From Farysia itapuensis (Eukaryota > Basidiomycota > Ustilaginomycetes > Ustilaginales > Ustilaginaceae), in assembly GCA_023212645.1 (NCBI GenBank), contig JALBYC010000023.1, positions 62,001 to 126,000 on the forward strand: 64,000 bases of DNA, written 5' to 3'. Below the pieces are notes generated by a model, which ran no database searches, was not told the origin of the DNA, and saw only the letters and a list, made by a program, of their open reading frames with translations. Position numbers and translations under genes: made by a program. Of the stretch, positions 1 through 11,459 are shown in pieces. Within the stretch, counting starts at the first letter, position 1; every line of letters begins with the position of its first letter.

Positions 1-2961
1 TGCCAGTGCTTTGTACAGCGAGTCGACTGCCAGTCTGGACTGTGTCCCATCCATAAAGTATAGCGAGAGTTGCACCCACACATCAGCGAGACCTGGTTGC
101 AAGCGCTCGGCCTCTTGAATTGCGGATCGGCACTCTTTGAGCAGTCCCGCTCGACGGAATGTGGCAGCGGAAGCCAGCCAGACTTTGGCAAGCTGTTGCG
201 ACTGTCGCTCGAGATGACTGCGGTATCGGCTTGTGATGGGCGTGCCATCTTCCTGATCTGAGGGCGCAAACTGTGTACCAATCACGCCACTGGTCGCCCT
301 TGGCTGGCTGCCAGGAGCTGTCATACCTTGCGCATACGATCGAGCTCTGCCTGCTGTTGTCTGAGATCGAGATAAAACCGTGTCATTCGAGTTGCCGCCC
401 TCGACCAACGAAGTACGACGTCGTTCAGGCCCGCCTACATCCTGAGAAGCTCGAACATTCGGCCCGTCCCCTGCAGCAGCAGAGGCGGCAGCGGCAGAAG
501 GGAAGGCGCGATGGAAGTAGACAAACAACTCCCTTTGTCCCGCAATCGCATTCTCGACGCCGTCATTGACCTCCTCTAGCATATTGTACGTGAGCATGAG
601 ACGCAAGACTGACTCGCTCCTCTCGAACGGTTTGGGCGGGTAGTCAACGCTCAAAAGCTGCGTTGACGAGAAATTGGCTGGTGAATCACCGTTGACACCT
701 CTGAAGATGTCTGCTGAGCTGTTGTCCGTGCTATCACTTTCGCCGAGCGCTGCTTCAGCGACCTTGAATGCGTCCCTGTAGTTCTTTTGCGCCGATAGCA
801 AGAGCACGAGAAGATGCCACGCCTCGATGTCCGCCGGCTCCAACTCGACCGCCTTGCGCGCTGACTGAAGCGCGGAATGTACGTCCCGCAACTCAGCTTG
901 CAGGTAAGCCAGCTGGTAGAAAGCCTCGGAAGACTGATCGTCTGTCTGTGTGGCAGCGATTAGCAACGCCAAGGCTTGCGACTGTAGCACCGGTCTTCGG
1001 ATCGGATCCGCCAGGGAAATCGCAAGACCTGCTTTGGCAAAAGCACTGACCCGCTTGAGCCGTGCAAGAAGGAGCGCATTGAGGCCAAGTGATCCCTTGG
1101 GCTTTCCCGACTTGTCTTCCACCAAGGCCAGAGCCTTGTCGGCAACCTTGTCTGCAAGCACGTAATCATTGCAGTACTTGCCGACGTAAAAGGCACCGAG
1201 AGCCAGCGTCTTGGCGAAAGTCTCGTCATCATCCGAGTCACTGGCAGCATCTGCCTTAGCGTCCGGCATCGCAGCTTTGTCGCCATTCTTCTGGCCCTGG
1301 TCGTCCACTTCTGCTTGCACCTCTCGCACTTGTTCGTCAGTCCCTTGCGCTTCGCGAGCCTTGTCTACAATCTGAATGTATGACTGCAACGCCCTCTTGC
1401 CTTCGTCCGGGTTTTCGGCGGCAAACAGTAGCTGTACTAAGTAGCGCGAAATTCGCTGAGAGTGGAACGTGAGTTTGACAAGGCCGTACAGGATTTCGAC
1501 AATGTCATCCGCCTGCTCGCCGCCCATCTCGCCGTTGATTTGCCAGGCTTTGATCATCTCGTCTGCAAAGTCAATGACGGAGGTATTGATGTGTCCAGCG
1601 TGGGGGAATACGGTTGACTTTTGCAGCGAGGTGAAAGCCATCTTCTGAGCGGTAAGAACCTCATTGGACCAAGATGGTGACGGCGGTCTCAAATCCCGGT
1701 AGGCTGCCGGGCGTCGTTTGGAGACAGTTCGCGAATTGATGCGAACCGAGCTGAACAAAGGGGTCGCGCGTTTGGCTGACGGATCACGGTAGATACGTTC
1801 CGACTCGTAGTCACGAATCTGGACTCTGGATGCGACAGTAGCAACGACGGAGAGCTGGTACGCTTTGCTTCTCCAGTCGTCTCGACTCTTTGGTGGTGTC
1901 TCGGGCGGGTCGGCGTACGTGCCAAGCTCAGCAGAACGGTTGAGCACCCGCAGGTAGTGACGATAGATGACGTTTCTTTGCGGCAGACGGAAGTCGGCAA
2001 TCCAGCGTCCGGCATGCGCTTGATACGATCGCAGAGAGTTCAGACTTTGCACTGGCTCGCCGCTACGAATGGAAAGAAGAGCATTGCGGTACAGGGCTAC
2101 CTCTGCCCATCGCTCGATCTCGTCTGACGGCAAACCCCGCAGTGCGTTCGCCTTCTTGCCGCCTCGAAGTGTCTCGTGGAGATCAATAGCGCGTGCGTAT
2201 CCGGCCAGCGCAAAGGGCGCATACCCTGGCTCATTCTTGGAGGTGAGCAGCCTCTCGTTGGCCATGCCGTATACAGTGAAGCCCTGGAGAATGAGCGCTG
2301 TCAGAGCGCTGTTGTTGGCCTCCGGCTGCAGCGCTGCTTCACCGGCGCTTTCCATGAACTTTTCGCGGTGCAGGATGTCGACCGCATCCTCATCGCGGCC
2401 GAGGGTGAAGAGTGCGAGCGCACGCAGAGACACTGCTGCCGGTCGGTTTGAGCCCTGACCGTATTCGAGGACCTTGTCGGCCATCTGGGAGACGGCTTCT
2501 GTCGACCATCCAAGCCCGTCGACACTTGCTCGCATGACAGGGGGAAACAGCGTCGTGTCTTGAGGTTGTGGATGGGTCTTGTAGTCACTCAGATGAGACT
2601 CGTCGGAATACTCTGCGTCGACCTGGAAGTTGTGGATGGCAGCTTTGAGCTCATGCTCCAGCGACGCCAGCTCATACACAGCTGTTGCAACGACAGTCAG
2701 CAGCCCTTCTACGGATCGAACAAACACCCGTCCAACTTACCAGACTTGTCTGGGTTGTGCTTTGCATACTTGCGCAGAAGCTCTTTCCAAGGCAGCGAGC
2801 CCGACTGACTGGGCTGATCCGACAACCAATTGCCTCGCAGCCGGGCCGAGTCGAGCTCCTTTGCATACACTTCCGCTTTCCCCTGTGTACAAAAGCAATC
2901 GCTACGTCAATCAAACGCTTCGTCGAGCGGTACTGCCACCAAAACCTACGGATTTTGACAT
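1..2961 (-). CDS. YPP1: Ypp1/TTC7-like TPR protein (3' end outside window)
   Basis: This is the N-terminal 945 codons of a large TPR protein, probably the Ypp1/TTC7 scaffold that helps Efr3 recruit phosphatidylinositol 4-kinase (Stt4) to the plasma membrane. I reconstructed three exons by eye: 2961-2950, 2882-2741 and 2681-<1. The introns 2949-2883 (GTAGGT...CACAG) and 2740-2682 (GTAAGT...CAACAG) restore one open frame to the window edge. The N-terminus carries LDSARLRGNW and PWKELLRKYAKHNPDKS, close to the start of Ypp1/TTC7 proteins. Downstream come helical repeats such as SEAFYQLAYLQAELRDVHSA, AVELEPADIEAWHLLVLLLS and LQPGLADVWVQLSLYFMDG. An acidic patch, a Ser-rich loop and an Ala-rich loop interrupt the repeats. 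The first coding exon has only four codons. The family call rests on recognised motifs; another large TPR scaffold is possible. Confidence 0.72.
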
Positions 2962-3450
2962 CGCTCAGGATCGCAATAGGTGTGTTGAGATGAACAAGCG
3001 TTGGTCCACAAGTGCGGGGAGAGTTTACCGCCCCCTCGCTTCTAATAGATGACGATCTCTGTCGGCTCTTTGATCTCACTTTGCTAACTTTCAAAGGCCC
3101 CGACGCCAAAGGCAGGGGCCAGCCAATTCAAACGTTATTCACTTTTCAAAACAATCTTGCATTTTGGGCGTAACGTGCGTGCGTGTGAAAACGGGCGGTA
3201 CCAACATCGGTTACCCCCCCTTTTTGACGTGTGCCGCGAAGAAGTCGCACACTTGGAAAAATCTCATTTGGCACGACATCGGTTCAGAAGACGATTTAGT
3301 ATTTCTGCAGCAAGCAGCAGCAGCCGCCGCGCTTAAATCAACAGCAAATGGTGAAAACAGGAGAAAGTGGGGAAGTGGACGAGACGAGGGTGAACAGCGC
3401 ATTAGAGACCAGGGAATAGAAGCAGTCGGCCAGCTAAATGTCCGAATGTT
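2962..3450. other. Intergenic: YPP1 promoter and tubulin 3' region
   Basis: This 489-base gap separates two minus-strand genes, so it holds the 3' UTR of beta-tubulin and the promoter and leader of the YPP1-like gene. I see a short run of eight C around 3214 and a CCAAT at 3122. I found no RNA gene or convincing reading frame. Confidence 0.5.
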
Positions 3451-4899
3451 TTACTCCTGAGCGAGCTCCTCCTCTTCTTCGACGTACTCGCCCTCGAACT
3501 CCTCGTCGGCGGCAGTAGCGTCTTGGTACTGCTGGTACTCGGCAATCAAGTCCTGCAAATTGGATTCGGCCTCGGTGAATTCCATTTCGTCCATGCCTTC
3601 GCCAGTGTACCAGTGCAAGAAAGCCTTGCGCTTGAACATGGCGCCGAACTGCTCGGCAATTCGCTTGAACACATCCTGGATAGCAGTCGAGTTGCCAATG
3701 AAAGTGACCGACATCTTGAGTCCGCGAGGAGGAATGTCACATTGGGCAGTCTGCACGTTGTTGGGAATCCACTCGACAAACTGGGTCGAGTGCTTCTGCT
3801 GGAAGGCCTGCATCTGGTCCTCGACATCCTTCATCGAGACTTTGCCTCGGAAGTAGGCGGCGCAGGTCAGGTAGCGTCCCAAACGTGTGTCGCAGGCAGT
3901 CATCATGTTCTTGTTGTCAAACGCCTGTTGGGTGATTTCTGGGATTGTCACCGCACGGTATGACTGCGAGCCTCGAGCAGTCAGAGGAGAGAACCCGACC
4001 ATAAAGAAGTGCAGACGAGGGAAAGGCACCATGTTGACGGCCAGCTTCCTCAGGTCCGAGTTGAGTTGACCAGGGAATCGGAGGCAGGTGGTGACACCAG
4101 ACATGACAAGCGACACGAGGTGGTTGAGGTCTCCGTACGTGGGAGCATTGAGTTTGAGCGTCTTGAAGCAAATGTTGTACAGCGCCTCGTTGTCAATGCA
4201 GAAGGTCTCGTCCGAGTTTTCGACCAGCTGGTGCACCGAGAGAGTGGCGTTGTAAGGCTCCACGACTGTGTCCGAGACCTTGGGTGATGGCAACACCGAA
4301 AAAGTGGCCATCATTCGGTCAGGGAATTCTTCCCGGATCTTGGAGATAAGAAGAGTGCCCATACCGGCACCAGTACCACCGCCCAATGAGTGGGTGATCT
4401 GGAAACCCTGGAGCATGTCACAGTTCTCTGCTTCCTTTCGGACAACATCGAGGACTGAGTCGACGAGCTCGGCTCCCTCAGTGTAGTGACCCTTGGCCCA
4501 GTTGTTACCAGCACCAGACTGGCCGAAGACGTAGTTGTCGGGTCGGAAGAGGTTGCCCAGAGGACCAGATCGAGTCGAGTCCATGGTACCGGGCTCCAAG
4601 TCGACGAGCACGGCACGCGGCACGTATTTGTTGCCCGAGGCCTCGTTGTAGTAAACATTGATGCGGGCGAGCTGGTCATCCGAAGTTCCGACGTAGTTTC
4701 CGTTGGGGTCGATGCCATGTTCGTCGGACAGGACCTCCCAGAACTTGGTACCGACCTGGTTACCGCATTGGCCGGTCTGAAGGTGGACTGTCATTCAGAA
4801 AGGCACGCGCATAGGAAGGGACAGAAGATTGGGCACAAGGTCAGTGCGTTGAGCAATCAAGAAGGCAGATGTCAGATATCACGTACCAATCTCTCTCAT
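3451..4899 (-). CDS. TUB2: Beta-tubulin
   Basis: This is beta-tubulin, the GTP-binding subunit that polymerises with alpha-tubulin into microtubules. There are two coding exons: 4899-4887 (ATG AGA GAG ATT G) and 4787-3451. The intron 4886-4788 (GTACGT...GACAG) restores the canonical MREI start and gives 449 residues, the usual family length. Visible landmarks are the MREI autoregulation tetrapeptide, the GTP-binding [10 protein letters not shown] loop at about 140-149, and an acidic C-terminal tail ([16 protein letters not shown]). Counting from Met1, the classical benzimidazole-site residues are His6, Tyr50, Phe167, Glu198 and Phe200, all in the wild-type, sensitive state. The gene symbol follows yeast usage and may differ in this species. 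Confidence 0.98.
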
Positions 4900-5756
4900 C
4901 TTGAATCAGAACGAGGACAGGGCTGCTGTGAAGATCTGCAGTTCATCAAAGAAAGACATGGGCCGAGTTGTCAGTATCTGTTGAGTTGACACGGTGTCTT
5001 TAGTGGTGCAAGCCATATGCGCGCAACTTACAGGATGGATGAGATACGCCGAAGTGAACGAGTCTCTTGCCTGCGTGCACAAAAAGAGACGTGTGTCGAA
5101 GAGAAGCAAGAAAGGGGAAGGGTGATGGCAGGGGGCGCGATGGTGGTAGTGATCAGAATCTTGAATGACACGGGAAAAGTGTTGGACTAGCGCAATTGGC
5201 CCAGATCATCGCACCGACCGAGCGCAAAAGACACACCAACAGCCCAAGCAAAAGAGCAACGCGCGCCGCCCAATACACGCAGCCAAAAATTCGCGACGAT
5301 CAAAACTTGAATTCAAATTTAAACAGTCTGGGAGAATAATCAGAATACAACTGCTACTCCGTCGAATTCAATCCGCCAGCATGCAAGTCAGTGCCGGCCG
5401 AGTCGCGTATCAAAACAAGAACGTTCGTGGTTGTCCACTGTCCAGGCATCCCGATACCGATCTGTCGTTGCGACTGCACACTTCTGTCTCGTCGTCGTCA
5501 TTGCTGGGTCTGCTTCCTAACAGACGTGCATGTAGAAATACATGAATACAAGGCGGCTGACCCGGCGAACAGCCGACGAATAATGGTGCGATGTTGAGGT
5601 GCTCGAGTGCTATGGGAATTTTGTCCCTCATTTTGGTGCCCTAATTGTTTGAGGTATTTTGAGCGGTTGACATTCATATACGTGTTGCTCGCTCACAGAA
5701 CTGCAGAATCGGCATTCGGCACACACGAGAACAAAATGATGGTGCAGCGTTGAGAT
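4900..5756. other. Intergenic: beta-tubulin promoter and MAGO 3' region
   Basis: This is about 850 bases between tandem minus-strand genes. The part near 4900 should be tubulin leader, with the possible 5' UTR intron noted separately. An A-rich stretch with TTTAAA near 5318-5323 lies in a plausible core-promoter distance. No protein or RNA gene was recognised; the open frames here look like chance. Confidence 0.45.
4978..5031 (-). other. Candidate 5' UTR intron of beta-tubulin
   Basis: On the minus strand a good donor (CTGTAAGTTG, GT at 5031-5030) and an acceptor (CTCAACAG, ending 4978) lie 54 bases apart, about 80 bases upstream of the tubulin start codon. Fungal tubulin genes are often intron-rich at the 5' end. 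This is a sequence-consensus guess only; RNA reads are needed. Confidence 0.35.
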
Positions 5757-6450
5757 TCATCCGATTGGCTTGATCTTGAAGTTGAGTGATATGAGGCTGA
5801 AAATGAGACACTGCAGGTTGACAACGGGAAGAAGGATGAGTGACGTGAGCTTGGCCGACAAAAGCGGCACTGTTGACATACCTTGAGGTCTTGGACCAGA
5901 TAATACATGACTCGGAGGCCTTCGGGGTCTTCACTATCCTGTACGTCGACCAACGAGCCGATCTTTGCGGTCTGTGGAAGATACTGGTCAACAGATGGGC
6001 TCGAAGCTGAGTAAAGAAAAGTCACTTACCTCAAATGAGATGTGTTCGTTCCCCAAGCGAATCTCGAGCTCCTGTCGACCGACAACGTTCTTGCGAGGCC
6101 ACTTGGCGTCATCTTCGCGCATCACTTCGCTGTCTTCCACGATGCGTCTCAACTCGGCGACCATCGTTGGACTGATCCACACTGGTAAACAGGAACTTAA
6201 ACGTCAATATGGCTATACGTGAGCATGTCATAGCAGCGACTACATACTTTCTTTGCGAATCAGACTGTCGTTCCGGTAGTTGCTGTTGTTGGCATAGCGT
6301 AGGCGACCTCGACTGTACTCGAACTCGAGGAATTCATGACCGTGCCTGCCTTGATGTCCAGTGCTGTTGAGCCACTAGTCCGTCAGCTTTGCCACGATCG
6401 AGCGCCGTGGGCTCTGCTACTTACTAATATCGGACGTAAAAGTCAGACAT
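5757..6450 (-). CDS. mago: Mago nashi, exon junction complex subunit
   Basis: Mago pairs with Y14 (RBM8A) in the exon junction complex, which marks spliced mRNA for localisation and quality control. I assembled five exons: 6450-6425, 6363-6248, 6181-6030, 5971-5882 and 5810-5757. They total 438 nt and encode 145 residues against 146 in human Mago. All four introns are GT-AG, 61-71 bases long. The product starts [20 protein letters not shown] and contains [46 protein letters not shown] and a [10 protein letters not shown]-terminus, matching the family along its whole length. It is the most intron-rich gene in the window. A complete EJC core subunit implies the organism keeps at least part of EJC biology. 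Confidence 0.96.
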
Positions 6451-6732
6451 CTCCTCGACAGTCGGAAGACCACGACGGCAGTGGCTCGTCGACTGAGAAA
6501 AAGTCAAAGGTGCGGGACTCGGGTCTGAACGACATTCTGCTCCACTTGCCCACTCGCGCGTCGCGCAAAATACGCTCACTCTGGACGCTCACCGATACTC
6601 TCACGTGTCTGTACGAGTTGAGGAGTGGGGGGAATACTATTGAAATAATACAGGTGCGACTTTGATTAAATGCTGTGATGACGGCCGGCATGGCCAAATT
6701 TTTTGTTGTGCTGGTATCTGGATGAGAGGCGC

Positions 6733-8921
<2,189 letters not shown>

Positions 8922-9318
8922 ATGGTAAGTAACGGTCGGATGCGAAGAAACAGCGCTCAAGCACTAACCTCGTGGCTATCTGCTTTCTCTCCTCTAGTCT
9001 GTTCAGTCTACCATTCGATCTATCAAGTCCGTCGTCCCTCTGCTTGATCGCGTGCTCGTGCAACGCTTCAAGCCCGAGACCAAGACAAGCTCCGGCATCT
9101 TCTTGCCTTCTTCAGTCGCCTCCAACCCTCTTCCTGAGGCTAGTGTCATCTCCACTGGTCCAGGCGCCCCTGACAAGGACGGCAAGATTGTCCCCGTTTC
9201 CGTCAAGTCCGGCGACAAGGTCCTTCTCCCGTCTTGGGGTGGAAACTCTATCAAGGTCGGTGATGATGAATACCTACTCATTCGTGACTCCGAGATTCTT
9301 GCCAAAATCAACGAATAA
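8922..9318 (+). CDS. HSP10: Mitochondrial co-chaperonin HSP10
   Basis: This is the GroES-type lid of the HSP60 chaperonin. There are two exons: 8922-8924, which is only the ATG, then a 73-base intron (GTAAGT...CTCTAG), and 8998-9318. Together they encode 107 residues, typical for HSP10 (about 102-106). The product reads MSVQSTIRSIKSVVPLLDRV, then the mobile loop TKTSSGIFLPSS, the ASVISTGPGAPDKDGKIVPV barrel strands, the GDKVLLPSWGG turn and a YLLIRDSEILAKINE end. The initiator Met is the only residue coded by exon 1. The start is well supported, because exon 2 has no upstream in-frame ATG. Confidence 0.96.
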
Positions 9319-9432
9319 GTCTGGTTAGCGCCAGTCCTCTCACCTTCAAATCTCTAGCATCTCTTCATATTTGTAATACCACCACAGTCCCCCACTCAGT
9401 AGCCATTACTCATGTCTGCTTGTATCTCGTTG

Positions 9433-11271
9433 CTATTGCGAGCGACCTTCAGCAGCTCTTTTGGGTGATACATGTGATGTGACCCCGACCAAGTGGCGGC
9501 TCACGGCTGACAAACCGCCAAAAGCTCCGGTTTCCAATCCGCCAACGACTCCAACGAAAGATCCGCGATTTGAGCCCCGTATAGCTGGTCGCGTATTGCT
9601 CGCCGCTTCTTCTGATGCAGCGCTTGCATTTGCAAAAGCCTTTTCGGTCTTGGCTGAAACTGCAATGGCAAGTGCTTGGTCGTATGCTTCTCGTGAGATC
9701 TCGGCGAGAGCAGACGTCTTCAAGGCTCCGCTGAGCGATGCGCCGATCCATGGCAGCAGACTAGCTGCAAAAGCCGGGGCACTTCCACTACCACCTCTCG
9801 CTTCCGTACCCACAGTATCCGGCCAAGGGTCGTTCAGTACACACACAGCTGCATGTAGCGGTGCCTGTCCGGGCGAGTCGGAGTCTTGACGAGCTTGCGG
9901 GATCAGCTTTGAGATGGAAAGTGACCCGCCCGGTTGCTCCGCTTGCTTGATGGCTGACGTGAGCTGCAGTCGGAACCGGTTTGCGAGTCCTGGCAACATG
10001 GCGGAACCTCCGGTCACCAGCAAGTTTTCGCACATCGATCGACGAAGGTCCATGGGCAGCGTCGATACGACTCGCAGTGTCAGCTTCACTACGTCGTCTT
10101 CATCAGGGTCTGAACTCTCCAACAGCAATTCGGCAGCTCTTTCTCGCACCCAGCCAGGAATTGCGATCAAGCCTCGAGCAGAACCAGCTTGGGAAAATTC
10201 TGAAGCAGCAGCCGTGCTTGGCGTGATTGGCTCGAAAAATTGGGTCAACGACGACGACTTGTGAAGATCGACCGTGTCTGGCGAGATAGCAAATGTGAAA
10301 GGGGTGACCTTAGACTGATGTGCATAGCGACGATACTGGGATCCCGTCTGCTCGACTTCTGTATCGCCTGGTATCCAAGGCGACGGGTGAGAGGCAACAA
10401 AGAGCGCCTTAGCTTTGATCTGTTCCAATACTTCTTCGGAGAGCATGTAATCTTCGACCATTTTCATCCTCTTCTTCAGACTGATATCTGATGATTGTAA
10501 GCTACTCTGAGCTTCAATGTACTTTGCATGTTGAAGTAGAAGCCCTTTCAGTTCCTGGTTCAGTCTCCTGCCCGCTCGTGGACTGGAGGCAACGTGGCTT
10601 AACATCGGTCTTCCGTAGTAGACCGGAGTGACTGTTGACTCTAGATAGCCAATCTCGAGCACAAGGCCAGTGATTCTTCCAACAGATGTCAAACTGAGCA
10701 GCGGCGCAGGGAGAAAGGACACAGAAGGCACTTGAAGGTTGTCAAACAAGATCCTGCACATCATGTCTTTGATCAATGTCGGCAAGAGTGGGTTTTCTAC
10801 GATGAGCACCTTGCGTTGCTTGGAGTCCACCATGAGGTGTTTTGAATAGGCTGTCTGAATAAGCTGGGTAAGTCGAGCGAGAAGAAGCGCCTCTCTGTCT
10901 TTGCGCTGGACATCGTTGGGACATCTCTGCAAGTCGAGATCCCACAAGCAGTCTTGCTGTGAATCGGTAGGGTTGAAGCGTAAAAACGATGCAGATGGTT
11001 GAGAACTTGACGTGGAAGAAAGTATAGCTCGCGGTCGAGGTTCGCCACTGAACCCAAACTTGGCATACTTGGACCCGATGTCGAGGACGACCCTGTCCTC
11101 GGTGCCAAACAAGGACTGACGACGCGTGTGTCCCACATATGCGCTGGGCGTCGCGGCAGGAACCTCGATGGGCGCAGCTGACTTAGATGAGGCTGAGCGG
11201 CCAAACGCGACCTTCCTACTCGCTGGCACTCCCACACTCCCCGTCTGACCGGACCGCGACGACGACGCCAT
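9433..11271 (-). CDS. ARP10: Actin-related protein Arp10/Arp11 (dynactin pointed end)
   Basis: This actin-fold protein resembles Arp10/Arp11 (ACTR10), which caps the pointed end of the dynactin filament and helps dynein reach cargo. From ATG 11271 it has 612 residues, longer than the usual 400-420. An N-terminal Ser/Ala-rich segment precedes the first actin phosphate loop, VVLDIGSKYAKFGFSGEP. Later come KVLIVENPLLPTLIKDMM, LVLEIGYLESTVTPVYYGRP and ENLLVTGGSAMLPGLANRF, all in actin order. Extra material sits in loops and in a Gly/Ser/Ala-rich C-terminus. The frame stays open to 11571 but would then run through the divergent ULA1 gene, so the internal ATG at 11271 is preferred. The Arp10 subclass is inferred from the divergent nucleotide loop. 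Confidence 0.85.
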   Translation of the reverse strand: MASSSRSGQTGSVGVPASRKVAFGRSASSKSAAPIEVPAATPSAYVGHTRRQSLFGTEDRVVLDIGSKYAKFGFSGEPRPRAILSSTSSSQPSASFLRFNPTDSQQDCLWDLDLQRCPNDVQRKDREALLLARLTQLIQTAYSKHLMVDSKQRKVLIVENPLLPTLIKDMMCRILFDNLQVPSVSFLPAPLLSLTSVGRITGLVLEIGYLESTVTPVYYGRPMLSHVASSPRAGRRLNQELKGLLLQHAKYIEAQSSLQSSDISLKKRMKMVEDYMLSEEVLEQIKAKALFVASHPSPWIPGDTEVEQTGSQYRRYAHQSKVTPFTFAISPDTVDLHKSSSLTQFFEPITPSTAAASEFSQAGSARGLIAIPGWVRERAAELLLESSDPDEDDVVKLTLRVVSTLPMDLRRSMCENLLVTGGSAMLPGLANRFRLQLTSAIKQAEQPGGSLSISKLIPQARQDSDSPGQAPLHAAVCVLNDPWPDTVGTEARGGSGSAPAFAASLLPWIGASLSGALKTSALAEISREAYDQALAIAVSAKTEKAFANASAASEEAASNTRPAIRGSNRGSFVGVVGGLETGAFGGLSAVSRHLVGVTSHVSPKRAAEGRSQ

Positions 11272-11459
11272 TGTAGGGAGCGGCGCTTTCGCAAACTTTG
11301 CGTACTTTGACAAGGCGTGTTCTGGCCCAAGACAAGACCAACACATGATCTCCCGATTTGATTCTATTCTTTCCTCCACATCTGCTACATCTCGAGATCT
11401 TGACCGACAAATCACACAAGTGACAACGCTCGGCCTTGCAATCTTCCCCTCGTTCACCG
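11272..11459. promoter_or_regulatory. Divergent promoter between ARP10 and ULA1
   Basis: Only 188 bases separate the two start codons, so both genes must share this promoter or have very short ones. No clear TATA box or known element stands out. Confidence 0.5.

Noticed and set aside
2672..3109. 145-codon minus-strand frame over the YPP1 5' end
   Set aside because: It spans the two introns in the wrong frame; the three-exon model gives the family N-terminus instead.
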